Assembly: GCF_009828065.1 (NCBI RefSeq)
Contig: NZ_WTYK01000004.1
Location: 327,161-391,160, forward strand
DNA: 64,000 nucleotides
From: Croceibacterium soli
Lineage (GTDB): Bacteria > Pseudomonadota > Alphaproteobacteria > Sphingomonadales > Sphingomonadaceae
Reading direction: 5' to 3'
Part shown: positions 51,936 through 60,128 of the stretch, piece after piece
Layout: each line of letters opens with the position of its first letter
Position numbering within the stretch: the first letter of the stretch is position 1
Notes under the pieces: generated by a model
Seen by the model: only the letters and a program-made list of their open reading frames with translations
The model's database searches: none
What the model was told of the DNA's origin: nothing
Translations under genes and position numbers: made by a program

Positions 51936-54077
51936 ATGAAGCGCCCCTCGTTCACTATCGACGGACGGACAGTCACAGCCGACGAGCTTCAGACGTTGGT
52001 CAGCGCGGCGTCCAGGGATTGGCTCCGCAGTCAACGCAAACCGAAAGGCCCGGCACCGAAGCGAGCGCACCGGGCGCGGACCCCTGAACAGAGGGAGGCA
52101 AAGGCACTCGCTACAGCGACTGCGAAGAAGCGCCGCAAAGACGAACGCGAGGCTCACGAACTCGACAGGCTGCTTGCGCGCATTGGATATCTCAGTCGGC
52201 GATCCGCTCGCGAGGCCGAAGCTATGCAGCGCACGCTAGCCCGGTGGATGCCCGGCGCCGAGCCCAAGCTCCAATCGATCTGTCCCCGCAGTCTGTACTC
52301 CCGGCTCTATCCGGAGATTTCAGCGCGAACAGCACAGGCGATGACTCGCTCGCGCATCGCCGCGGACGGCTTCAAGAACATCGTGCTGCGAAAGATCATG
52401 CGCGGTTACGGCGGCCGCGGGCAGAACACCCGGCGATATCGAGCCGGCGAAGCCGCGGATCTCGTGCGCTACATCCTGCGGGAGCTTGGGCTCGAAGAAG
52501 GTGTTATCGCCCGCTTTACGAACATCATCGAGGTGGACGGCGAGCATTCGCTGCCCGAGGCTGACATCGAGCGACGCGTTGCTCAGCTTGTGGCCTTCTG
52601 GAATGCCCTCGAGGCTTTCGAGGCCGAAGCCGAACCAGGCGGCAATGTCTACTCACACCTGATCCTCGCCATGCCACATGAACTCAGCCCCGAGGGGCGG
52701 GAGCGCGCACTGGAGGACTTCTGCGCAAACCTTGACGAGTTGCACCTGCCGTTCACCGCGGCGTTGCATAAGCCAGACCCACAAGGGGATGTCCGCAACT
52801 TCCACGCGCACATCATGATGGCGACCAGGCCGTTCGCGGTCGAGGGGCCGTTCGCCTGGACTTTCGAGGCAGCCAAGGCGACAGAGTTCAACCTTGCCCC
52901 CGGAATCGGCTGGCTTCGCGAACGAGCCGCCGACGCCTTCAATGCCGCTCTCGAAGAAGAGCAAAATCCGCTGCGATACTCTGGACTGTCGCAGGCCAGG
53001 CGCGGGGTACCATCGACTGGTGAGGCTCACGACGGGCCTGTGGGCACCGCGCGCAAGCGCAAGGAACAGGAAGACGGTGCTGAACGGGACCGGCTGATGC
53101 GCGGCCTTGCCGCCCACGTCGTGCGTGCCGCGGAACGCCAAGCTTCGCTCGGGGCCCAGATCGAGAATGCAACAGCAACGCGCGCTCAGGTCCCGCCCGG
53201 GCAGGCAGAAGCCGAAGTCGAGGGTCAGCCTCAACCTCAGCCTCAGCCTCAGCCTCAGCCTCAGCCTCAGTCTCAGTCTCGGTCTCGGTCCCAACCTGGG
53301 TTGCCGCCGGCGCTTGTTGCATTACGCGAGCGTTTCCCGGACCCGCTTCGGCTGAGGGGTCTATCGGCACTCCACTTCGCGGATTTCACGGCAGCTGATA
53401 CCGCTGCCGACCGATGGTACTCTCCAGCCTTCGATCTGATGGTTGTACTCCAGCGAGACGGCGTCGGATTGATCAGGGACAGGGACGGGCAGCCCGAACT
53501 GGTAGAAGAGAAGTTAAAGCCCCAGTACCGCCACTTGATCCACGCACCGGCGCTGCCCGACATCGTGCAGGAGGCCCTTACCGAAGCTCACCGGCGGATC
53601 GTGGCAGAGCACGATCGCCAGAAGCGAATCGCGCGTGAGAAGGAAGCTATCCGCCAGCAGAGGCTGGCGCAGCTGCAGAAGCAGCCGATCATCCTATTCG
53701 ATGGGCGCTTGAATCTGCTGCCGGAGTTTCGCGCGTTCTTTCCGCCTGAAGTTGTCGTTCTGGACGGCGTACGGGAAGCGATGCTCGCCTGTCACACCGC
53801 CGCTCTCCGATTAGAGGACCGGTTACTGGATGAGCAGAGGTCTAGCCGCAGGTCGTCTCGGTTCGACCAAGGTCCGGCGGATGAGCGGGCGGAAGAGACC
53901 GCTGCTGCGTCGACCCCTGTGGGTCCGGTCGTCGCCGAACCCCAGGCGCCACTCCAACTCGCTGCCGCGCCGCTGTCTGCACCGCAAACAAAAGCAGATG
54001 AGGACTGGGATCTGATGATCCGAGGGATAGCATCCGGCAAGATCCGGACCTCCGGCAGGGGAGAACAGGGCAGATAA
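51936..54077 (+). CDS. MobA/MobL-type relaxase-like protein
   Basis: A 713-residue protein. The core (about 235-300) shows the HUH pattern of MobA/MobL proteins: VYSHLILAMPHELSPEGRER, then VRNFHAHIMMATRPF with the metal-binding His290 and His292. The N-terminal 170 residues are very basic; a catalytic Tyr could not be placed with confidence. A Pro-Gln repeat (about 430-447, bases 53226-53285) and a basic helical region divide the core from an Ala/Pro-rich tail. It would nick an oriT to mobilise the island. No type IV secretion genes are present here. A terminator-like hairpin separates it from hsdR. Confidence 0.75.
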   Translation: MKRPSFTIDGRTVTADELQTLVSAASRDWLRSQRKPKGPAPKRAHRARTPEQREAKALATATAKKRRKDEREAHELDRLLARIGYLSRRSAREAEAMQRTLARWMPGAEPKLQSICPRSLYSRLYPEISARTAQAMTRSRIAADGFKNIVLRKIMRGYGGRGQNTRRYRAGEAADLVRYILRELGLEEGVIARFTNIIEVDGEHSLPEADIERRVAQLVAFWNALEAFEAEAEPGGNVYSHLILAMPHELSPEGRERALEDFCANLDELHLPFTAALHKPDPQGDVRNFHAHIMMATRPFAVEGPFAWTFEAAKATEFNLAPGIGWLRERAADAFNAALEEEQNPLRYSGLSQARRGVPSTGEAHDGPVGTARKRKEQEDGAERDRLMRGLAAHVVRAAERQASLGAQIENATATRAQVPPGQAEAEVEGQPQPQPQPQPQPQPQSQSRSRSQPGLPPALVALRERFPDPLRLRGLSALHFADFTAADTAADRWYSPAFDLMVVLQRDGVGLIRDRDGQPELVEEKLKPQYRHLIHAPALPDIVQEALTEAHRRIVAEHDRQKRIAREKEAIRQQRLAQLQKQPIILFDGRLNLLPEFRAFFPPEVVVLDGVREAMLACHTAALRLEDRLLDEQRSSRRSSRFDQGPADERAEETAAASTPVGPVVAEPQAPLQLAAAPLSAPQTKADEDWDLMIRGIASGKIRTSGRGEQGR
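53226..53288 (+). repeat. CAGCCT hexamer tandem repeat within the relaxase gene
   Basis: About ten near-perfect 6-bp units (CAGCCT, drifting to CAGTCT and CGGTCT) encode a run of Pro-Gln then Ser-Gln/Ser-Arg dipeptides. It keeps the reading frame and can vary in number by slippage. Confidence 0.85.
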
Positions 54078-54229
54078 TGGATGACCAGCGCGGCCCGCGC
54101 CAAAGGGACCTAAAGAACAGGGACGGAGGGACGAAGGGGAGCAGGTGAGCTTCCTGCTGAATGAAAAAAGGGGGAGCCCGGACGCGCCACGGTGGCACGC
54201 CCGAACTGTAGTGAAGGGGTTCCTCAAAC

Positions 54230-54322
54230 ATGTATTCCCGCGAAGCTAAAGGCGTGGTCTCTGACGACCATGTGTTCAGGCTCGTCCACGTTCTTCCGCT
54301 TCTGCGCTGGGAGGCCCGGTGA
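54230..54322 (+). CDS. Possible 30-residue leader peptide before the HUH protein gene
   Basis: An ATG at 54230 opens a 30-codon frame (MYSREAKGVVSDDHV... ending WEAR) whose stop ends one base before the next gene's ATG. No convincing ribosome binding site precedes it. It may be a chance frame or a translational leader. Confidence 0.25.
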   Translation: MYSREAKGVVSDDHVFRLVHVLPLLRWEAR

Positions 54323-54323
54323 G

Positions 54324-54944
54324 ATGGCGACGAAGAAGCACGCACCTCCTCCCGGGCTCGACTACGCGCCTATCACCGGAGCGCGCGAAGACTTGAGCTT
54401 CGGCGTAGTTCAAGCCACAACCGGCACCAAGAAGGTGAACACCGCCGAGGGCGCGATGTTCCGCCGGCTCTACCCGATCCTCAAGCCCGACGAACCGGCG
54501 CTGCCTTGGTCACGGCCGACCTGTTTCCGCCACGACGTGCTGCTCCCGTTCGGAGCCAGCGATGACTGGTACGACCCGCAGCGGCTCGCTCGCGCTTACG
54601 ACGAGCAGGGGTTCAGCCTCGTCGACCTTGTCGTTGTGGTCACACTGCGCTTTCCGGAAGTCGAAGCGCTGCCGCAGCCGCTGAGGCTTCACGATGTCTG
54701 GGAGATGACCCGCGCATTCACGCTCGAACGGCTGGTCAGGGCCCACAATGTGGGCGCGGTCTGCGTGATGCATGTACCGGCCCGTGCCGCGCGGCCTGGC
54801 GCACCTCATGTCCACGTGCTGATCCCTGCGCGAGAGGTTCTGCCGACCGGCTTCGGAAAGTTCGCCCGGCCACTGGCGACCGATCAGGGCCGTGAGTTGC
54901 TCGATGCAGAATGGGCGGCGTGGCGGGATGCCTCCAATGGCTGA
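54324..54944 (+). CDS. HUH-motif protein, small MobA/MobL-like
   Basis: A 206-residue protein. The central strand SLVDLVVVVTLRFP, a long helix and then GAPHVHVLIPARE (His162, His164) reproduce the core of MobA/MobL and replication-initiator HUH nucleases. It is much shorter than normal relaxases and has no downstream helicase or primase. GAGGCCCGGTGAG precedes the ATG weakly. It follows the larger relaxase by about 250 bp and may work with it, or be a relic or regulator of transfer. Confidence 0.55.
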   Translation: MATKKHAPPPGLDYAPITGAREDLSFGVVQATTGTKKVNTAEGAMFRRLYPILKPDEPALPWSRPTCFRHDVLLPFGASDDWYDPQRLARAYDEQGFSLVDLVVVVTLRFPEVEALPQPLRLHDVWEMTRAFTLERLVRAHNVGAVCVMHVPARAARPGAPHVHVLIPAREVLPTGFGKFARPLATDQGRELLDAEWAAWRDASNG

Positions 54945-55141
54945 TGAAAGCTGCAGTCCCAAAGATGAGCTGGCTAGACCGCCTCTTGCCGGCCGAGCGC
55001 AGCCGTGCGGCGCATTGTGCGGGCCTCGCCCGTGTCTGAGCAATTGACCAGCTCAAGCAAATCACCCTGCTTGGGCTCGTTCACCGGCGGAGCTTATCAG
55101 GCATCCGCCAAGCTGGGGCGACGACATCCACGCCGACCCTT

Positions 55142-55369
55142 GTGCTCCTGCTCGGCATCTTTCGCTTGATCGGCGCGCTAATCTCCGATCCGGAACACGC
55201 TAACGCGTGGATGCGCGCCACGAACCGAGCTCCGTTGTTTGGCGGACGCTCCGCGCTCGGATTGATGCACGAGAACGGCATTGATGTTGTACAGCGTGAG
55301 AGCCTACCATCGAGGCCAACTGCCAGGCACCATGACCTGAAAGTACCGCGGCACCCGGTCGCCAACTGA
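55142..55369 (+). CDS. DUF2384-like protein, third member in the window
   Basis: The 75-residue product reads FRLIGALISDPEHANAWMRATNRAPLFGGRSALGLMHENGIDVV, a good match to the toxin-binding domain of Xre/MbcA/ParS antitoxins (helix, DPExAxxWM, then GGRSALxLM). A GTG at 55142 is the first usual start; the frame stays open for about 35 further codons upstream, so the N-terminus may be longer or the gene truncated. Its C-terminal codons lie in a 30-bp sequence repeated at 59213-59242. No toxin gene is adjacent. Confidence 0.5.
   Translation: MLLLGIFRLIGALISDPEHANAWMRATNRAPLFGGRSALGLMHENGIDVVQRESLPSRPTARHHDLKVPRHPVAN
55339..55368 (+). repeat. 30-bp repeat, copy 1 (with 59213-59242)
   Basis: GAAAGTACC then, after three differing bases, GCACCCGGTCGCCAACTG; 27 of 30 bases match the copy at 59213-59242. 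Here it forms the end of the DUF2384-like frame. Confidence 0.6.
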
Positions 55370-55418
55370 GCTCGAGCCATCGGCTACCTGAACTTCCTCC
55401 ACTGCAACGGAGGAACAA

Positions 55419-56048
55419 ATGTCAGCCCATTCTCACCCGGATCATCGCATCCGGTCCCTTCTCGAGCGCTTCGGAATTGACGAGGACCCTGCGATCACGC
55501 CGCTCGATGATCTCCGGCGCGAGGTCCACCAATATGGTAAACGGCGCTGCGACATCGAGGCAAGCCGCGACAACCTCAAATATCATCTCGGCTTCGCGTT
55601 CGAGGCGAATGAGGCGCTCAACGTCGACAGTTTGGCGCTGACGGGCTTGTTGTCGCTGCCTTGGGAGGCTTTCGTGGCGTGCTTGGGGGATGATGCCCCA
55701 AGGCCGGAGCGGCTTATCGACGGGCTAAGTCTCGCGCTGCTTGAGCCTGAGGTTCTCGAATGGGCCCGCGCGCAAGGCGTCTGGCTCCAGTGGACGCGGC
55801 TCGAGGCAATTTACCGCGAGGAGGTCGAAGACTTCCGAAAATCCGACGCCTTCCATCGCAGCGGTTGGCGGCGCAAAGGCATCACTCGTCCTCAACGCTA
55901 TCTGATTGGTGAGATCCACCGCATCCTTGGGGTGCCGGTACCGGATCTCGCCAACCGCGGGCAGGCATATGAGTTCATCGCCGCCAACGGCGGCAACCCG
56001 CGGTTCCTCGTGAAGCCGCCGCTGCCTGCCAAATGGTGGAAGAGCTGA
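55419..56048 (+). CDS. Hypothetical protein, 209 residues
   Basis: Preceded by a strong GGAGGAACAA ribosome binding site. The product is acidic, mostly helical and cytoplasmic in style; segments WARAQGVWLQWTRLEAIYREEVEDFRKS and GITRPQRYLIGEIHRILG stand out but match no family I recognise. It is followed by a 72-residue gene three bases later, so they form an operon. It belongs to the block of unknown genes between the relaxases and the recombinases. Confidence 0.65.
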   Translation: MSAHSHPDHRIRSLLERFGIDEDPAITPLDDLRREVHQYGKRRCDIEASRDNLKYHLGFAFEANEALNVDSLALTGLLSLPWEAFVACLGDDAPRPERLIDGLSLALLEPEVLEWARAQGVWLQWTRLEAIYREEVEDFRKSDAFHRSGWRRKGITRPQRYLIGEIHRILGVPVPDLANRGQAYEFIAANGGNPRFLVKPPLPAKWWKS

Positions 56049-56051
56049 GCC

Positions 56052-56270
56052 ATGGACCTTCACGACTTCCTCGCCCACACCCACGAGCTCCTGACGCTGA
56101 TCGAGGACATCGAACGGCGTCAGACGGCGGTTGCCGCCAACCTCGCCGAACTCAAAGCACTGCCGGCCAGCGACGCCTTGATCGCGTCACTTCTCGCGCG
56201 TCTGCACAAAGACCACCTCACGGCCAGCGGTCAGCTCAATCGCGCGATCGAACTGCTCGTAGATTTCTAA
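56052..56270 (+). CDS. Small helical protein, 72 residues
   Basis: It starts three bases after the 209-residue gene. The sequence (HDFLAHTHELLTLIEDIERRQTAVAANLAELKAL...) is almost continuously helical with heptad-like spacing of Leu and Ile, suggesting a short coiled-coil dimer. No family is recognised. Coupling to its upstream neighbour suggests the two act together. Confidence 0.55.
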   Translation: MDLHDFLAHTHELLTLIEDIERRQTAVAANLAELKALPASDALIASLLARLHKDHLTASGQLNRAIELLVDF

Positions 56271-56377
56271 TGCTCGGTAATTTGTTCTTGACGGGAGCCG
56301 GCCGCGTTCTATTTTTGTGGCGCTCTGGGACTCACCAGAATGGTTCATGCAAGAACCGTTTTGGAAGGAGTTACCAG

Positions 56378-57844
56378 ATGTTTCAGGACAAATTCGAAGT
56401 CTTCGACGCCGGTCAGCCTCTGCTGCCCGGTGCCAGCACCATCACCATTGCCCAAGCGCTGGTCTGCGAGCAGTTGCTCGTTGCTTTGCAAGACGCGCCT
56501 ACACCCGAGGATAGCGGAGAGGCGATACTCGCTTCGGCCGAGTTCCGCACAGTGAAGGCCGTGCATCTCGAGGCGGAGCGGATCCGCATCTTGGATGTGC
56601 CGGTGGCTGAGGACGCGATGCGCGAGCGGATCGACTGGATGTGGCACGCAGGTTCGCGGTCATCGAATTGGGAGCGAGTGAATCGCGCAGCGGAAGCGAT
56701 CGATGTGATGGTTTGCCAGGTCGCGCCCGAGGGCGAGATCGGGCCCGATGACGAAGCCGGACCTCGATACGACGACGCTTCTCAAAGCCAATTCAATCCA
56801 GAAACCCTTGCCGAGGATCTCGCGGCGCTGGAAGTGACCCAGCCCGAGTTGGTCGCGGCGCTCTTCCGCGGCGATCTGGACGACGCTCCAGGCTTGATTG
56901 ATGATGCCGTGCATAAGGGGGCCGTCAGGAGAGGTCTGGTCGGCCCAGTGGCCTGGATGTTCGTCTGCTGGGCAGCGTTAGAGCAGCAGCGTGAAGCAGC
57001 CCTCGGCTGGCGGCTCATTCACAAGCAACTAGACGAGGTGTGGGGCGACGCAACTAGCCAGCGCTGGACGATCGGCCAGATCTTCAAGCCTGAGACCAAG
57101 CGACACGCGTTCGCTCACGAGATGCTGAAGCTCTACTTCGAAAATCTCAAGAACGATGTCGAGAGGATCGAAGATAAACGAACCGTCAACCGCCTCGAGC
57201 GAAGGCTTCGCAAGATGGGCTTGGGGGGGATCAATCGCGCGAGCGAAAAGGAAATCCTCTCGGCGTTCGGAGAAAACCGGTTCGGCTGCATCCCAGCGCT
57301 TCTGCAACACTTCGCCGATGAAGCCGATGTTTACCATCGCCGCTATCGTTCGTTCCTTGTTGGTCCCGACGGCGTAAGCCTGGCCGGCCGGCGGGCGGAC
57401 GTGCTCACCGCGCCCATCTCGGCAGTGCACCGGACCGCCATCGTCTGCGCCCGCACCTGTGACCTCGCTGGGCTTGCAGCGAAAGCGGACACAACCGACG
57501 ACCTGCGCAAGATGCTCGACACACACCTCCCGGAGGTGCTCAGGCCATGCAAAGGGAAGCGATTCAAGCAGTGGTCCAAGTTCCGCCTGCGCCAGCTCTT
57601 TCATGTCGTCCGCATCGAGTTCCTTCAGGACGGCGAACACCTTCCCAAGCACTTGAAGGGTGCCGATCCCGGAGATGCCATGGTGCCTCTGGAGCTCTCC
57701 GAAGAGGAAAGCCGCCGCGGCCACGAGTTGTTCAACCACTGCTGGGCCGAACTTTGCAACCAGCCTGCCGACTGGCGGTTCATCACGGCTTTCGGCTGGC
57801 AGTGCGATGGTTCGGCACGCGTGCGTCTCAGCGCTCCCGCCTGA
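56378..57844 (+). CDS. Hypothetical protein, 488 residues
   Basis: GGAAGGAG stands nine bases before the ATG at 56378; the longer frame upstream overlaps other genes and is not credible. The product has a soluble N-terminal helical region, then an acidic linker around residue 120, and a C-terminal half rich in Arg, His and Leu (RHAFAHEMLKLYFENLKNDVERI, RRYRSFLVGPDGVSL). No motif of a known enzyme is found. Its size and clean coding pattern argue it is real island cargo. Confidence 0.65.
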   Translation: MFQDKFEVFDAGQPLLPGASTITIAQALVCEQLLVALQDAPTPEDSGEAILASAEFRTVKAVHLEAERIRILDVPVAEDAMRERIDWMWHAGSRSSNWERVNRAAEAIDVMVCQVAPEGEIGPDDEAGPRYDDASQSQFNPETLAEDLAALEVTQPELVAALFRGDLDDAPGLIDDAVHKGAVRRGLVGPVAWMFVCWAALEQQREAALGWRLIHKQLDEVWGDATSQRWTIGQIFKPETKRHAFAHEMLKLYFENLKNDVERIEDKRTVNRLERRLRKMGLGGINRASEKEILSAFGENRFGCIPALLQHFADEADVYHRRYRSFLVGPDGVSLAGRRADVLTAPISAVHRTAIVCARTCDLAGLAAKADTTDDLRKMLDTHLPEVLRPCKGKRFKQWSKFRLRQLFHVVRIEFLQDGEHLPKHLKGADPGDAMVPLELSEEESRRGHELFNHCWAELCNQPADWRFITAFGWQCDGSARVRLSAPA

Positions 57845-57924
57845 GATGCCGACGAGAACGGAGGGCGGCCGCATCTGCGACGGTCCTCCGCAACTTTTTT
57901 AGCCTGCGCATGAGGAGCGCGGGC

Positions 57925-57972
57925 CCCACTGCCCAAGTGCACGTGGGCGGTCCTAGCAAAGGAAGCAGTGGG
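57925..57972. promoter_or_regulatory. Nested inverted repeats in an intergenic region
   Basis: Outer arms CCCACTGC (57925-57932) and GCAGTGGG (57965-57972) enclose a second pair, GCCCA and TGGGC around 57931-57948. The 200-bp gap has no other feature. It could be a regulatory hairpin, an operator or part of a transfer origin. Confidence 0.4.
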
Positions 57973-58045
57973 CGATGTGCTCCGCCCGAGCGAAAGGAAA
58001 AAGGTCGGGTTGAGGAGCGCCTACCATCAACGAGGAATTCAAACC

Positions 58046-58207
58046 ATGAACGTTCGATCGTTCCGTTCCGACGCGATGACCGCGGTCGGCGTGCTTCGGC
58101 GCCGCTCTGCTTCTCGCCGCCTTACTCACCACGGCGACAGGGCGCCAACGGCGCGCGCTCGCGCCGTCCGTGAAGCGGGCGCGTTCCGCAAGGGAGTCGC
58201 AAAATGA
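58046..58207 (+). CDS. Small basic protein, 53 residues
   Basis: The frame MNVRSFRSDAMTAVGVLRR... is very Arg-rich and ends with a four-base overlap (ATGA) onto the exonuclease gene. GAGG lies nine bases before the ATG. It may be a real DNA-binding peptide or serve to couple translation of the exonuclease. Confidence 0.4.
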   Translation: MNVRSFRSDAMTAVGVLRRRSASRRLTHHGDRAPTARARAVREAGAFRKGVAK

Positions 58208-58926
58208 GGACTGTCGTGCTCGATGTCGAGACCATCGCCGACAGCGCGGCGATGGAACGCTGCGGCTACCAGGAAGAGCCCGGCGTATTCGCGCCCTGGC
58301 CGCTTCACCGCCTTGCATGCGCTTCAACGCTTACGATCGACCGTGTTGACCTGAACGATCTTGCTTTCAACCTGCACAGCTACTCGCTGCTTCAGATGAC
58401 AGAGCGCGGCATCATCGCTTCCGTCGAACGCGCCGTAGAACAGGCCGACCAGGTCTTGACGTACAACGGCCGAGCATTCGACATTCCGGTGCTGCTCGCC
58501 CGCGCCGCGATCGCCGAAGAGTACGTGCCGACGCTGGCCAGGCTTGGTCATCAGTGCCGGCCGGGCTTGCACCAGGATCTACATCAGCAGATCAAGGGAT
58601 CCGGCGCCGGCATCAAGCTCGCGCACTTGTGCGCGGCCTTCTCGATCCCAGCCAAGAGCGGCGGCGCGGGTAACTCGGTCGCCAGCCTTGCCGCCGAGGG
58701 TCGCTGGCGCGATATTGAACACTACTGCGAGACGGACGTCGTCGCCACTTGGCTCGCGGCGCAGATGTGGGACTCCTGCGAGCACCCGGGGTTCGGGCGC
58801 GGGCGCTGGGAACTGTTGTCGCGTTGGCTCACGCCGCACACGCGCGACAATCCCAGCCTCGCAGCCTTCTGCGAATTGCCCACTTTCACCACTGCGCCGC
58901 CGCCGTCGATCGAGGTGACATTCTGA
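58204..58926 (+). CDS. Predicted 3'-5' exonuclease, PolB-like DEDDy type
   Basis: A 240-residue protein of the DnaQ/PolB-like exonuclease family. Exo I is VLDVETI (Asp7, Glu9); Exo II is TYNGRAFDIPVL (Asp near 98); Exo III is HYCETDVVATW with Tyr and Asp in YxxxD spacing. Such stand-alone exonucleases are common on alphaproteobacterial islands and plasmids and may trim DNA during repair or transfer. The start overlaps the stop of a small Arg-rich gene. Confidence 0.8.
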   Translation: MRTVVLDVETIADSAAMERCGYQEEPGVFAPWPLHRLACASTLTIDRVDLNDLAFNLHSYSLLQMTERGIIASVERAVEQADQVLTYNGRAFDIPVLLARAAIAEEYVPTLARLGHQCRPGLHQDLHQQIKGSGAGIKLAHLCAAFSIPAKSGGAGNSVASLAAEGRWRDIEHYCETDVVATWLAAQMWDSCEHPGFGRGRWELLSRWLTPHTRDNPSLAAFCELPTFTTAPPPSIEVTF

Positions 58927-59024
58927 TGTCGGATGAAATAGCTCCGGCCGATGAGTTAGAGCCGATATGCACGATTGGTTACTTGTGACTGGGCGGTGCC
59001 AGTACGGGGACTGCCCGGCCGTCT

Positions 59025-59483
59025 TTGGCGGAGTGCGGAGCAATTGGAAGCGCCGTTCTGCGGACGGACAACCGATCCACGTTTCCGCCCTGGTTCGCCT
59101 CTGGCCAAGATCTCCGGCCGGCGGATCGTCCAAATGCTGAACACCCGCTAACTGCTGATGGGAACCAAGCACTAGCCATCTTCATCGCCGCCGTCTCGGC
59201 GACGTGGCAGGCGAAAGTACCAAAGCACCCGGTCGCCAACTGGCGGTTCGGCAGGGCGCATAAGGTCGCCATGTCGTTCCACTCGCCTCTCCCGAAGCCA
59301 CCTACCGGGTCATCCTCATCGGATGCCGTTACGCGGCGCGTGAGGTGCGACCTGCCCGCCCCTCTCGATGTGCTCCCCGGCGAGGTGGAACTCATCGAGA
59401 CCTGGCTCACAGGACTGATCGCCGACCTGGCCGGCGGCGACGGAGCGGCAGCCCTCGACCCGGTCAAAGCGCAAAGGAAGTAA
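59025..59483 (+). CDS. Hypothetical protein, uncertain
   Basis: A 152-codon frame ending one base before the small recombinase gene. Its second half (IFIAAVSATWQAKVPKHPVANWRF, then PGEVELIETWLTGLIADLAGGD) looks protein-like, while the first 45 codons do not. The real start may be at an internal Met (for example at 59160 or 59271). It contains copy 2 of a 30-bp repeat. The short gap to the next gene suggests an operon with the recombinase module. Confidence 0.4.
   Translation: MAECGAIGSAVLRTDNRSTFPPWFASGQDLRPADRPNAEHPLTADGNQALAIFIAAVSATWQAKVPKHPVANWRFGRAHKVAMSFHSPLPKPPTGSSSSDAVTRRVRCDLPAPLDVLPGEVELIETWLTGLIADLAGGDGAAALDPVKAQRK
59213..59242 (+). repeat. 30-bp repeat, copy 2 (with 55339-55368)
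   Basis: 27 of 30 bases match the copy at 55339. In this copy the frame continues past the repeat, giving KVPKHPVANWRF, while the first copy ends at HPVAN with a stop. Confidence 0.6.
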
Positions 59484-59484
59484 A

Positions 59485-59865
59485 ATGCACGAACTCCGCT
59501 ACTATCAAACCGCTTGCGGCTATGTCCGCAGTTCCACGTCCGACGCCATTCCGGATACGCCGCTGATTCAGCAGTCCTTTCGCATCGGGGATTACTGCCT
59601 CAACAGTCATCATATCCTGACGCGCACCGTGATCGAGGCAGAACGTTGCGGTAAGCAGCGCAAGCTCAAGCGACTGCTGCATCATGCAACCTCGGACAAG
59701 CGCCCCTTCGATATCTTCGTCGTGGACGCGGCAAGCAGGCTCACCCGCGACCTCGTGAAGTTCGAAAGGATCAGGGGCCGGCTCGCCGAGGCTCGTGTGA
59801 CCCTCGTCGTTCTGGACCCGATGAACATCGCTGACACGGCGCCGACGTGGGTCCTCCTACGCTGA
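59485..59865 (+). CDS. Stand-alone resolvase N-terminal domain protein
   Basis: A 126-residue protein matching only the catalytic domain of serine recombinases: CGYVRSSTSD contains Ser17 at the place of the nucleophile (compare YVRVSTDD of the neighbour), and RPFDIFVVDAASRLTRDLVKFERIRGRLAEARVTLVVLD fits the beta-alpha core with the SRLxR motif. The large-recombinase and zinc domains are missing. It may be a dimerising accessory or directionality partner for the large recombinase 260 bp downstream, or a paralogue remnant. It starts one base after the preceding frame. Confidence 0.65.
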   Translation: MHELRYYQTACGYVRSSTSDAIPDTPLIQQSFRIGDYCLNSHHILTRTVIEAERCGKQRKLKRLLHHATSDKRPFDIFVVDAASRLTRDLVKFERIRGRLAEARVTLVVLDPMNIADTAPTWVLLR

Positions 59866-59945
59866 TCAACCCGCGCCCGGCGGTCAGCAATAGCCGTCGG
59901 GTACGGAACGCTTCAACTCCAACAACACATCGGAAGGATCAAGCG

Positions 59946-60128
59946 ATGAAAAGAACCGGGCAGGGGCCGGGCGCCCCCGAATGCACGCACCAACTCACCA
60001 TGATTGTCGACCCGGTCATTTTCGATCGGGCTCAGTTCGCCGCGACGCGGCTGCGGCTTCGTGCTGCCGGCATCCGGCTGAGGCTGGTCACCCGGGCCGG
60101 CACGCCTGTCGAGGACTGTGCGGCATGA
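59946..60128 (+). CDS. Small protein between the two recombinases, 60 residues
   Basis: GGAAGGA precedes the ATG at 59946. The product (VDPVIFDRAQFAATRLRLRAAGIRLRLVTRAG) has one basic helix and a strand; it might be a recombination directionality factor by position, although no family is recognised. The ATGA overlap with the large recombinase couples their translation. Confidence 0.5.
   Translation: MKRTGQGPGAPECTHQLTMIVDPVIFDRAQFAATRLRLRAAGIRLRLVTRAGTPVEDCAA

Noticed and set aside
59981..60124. Extended N-terminus of the large serine recombinase
   Set aside because: The frame is open upstream, but the 60-residue gene occupies it in another frame and the ATGA overlap at 60125 gives a normal start just before the catalytic motif.
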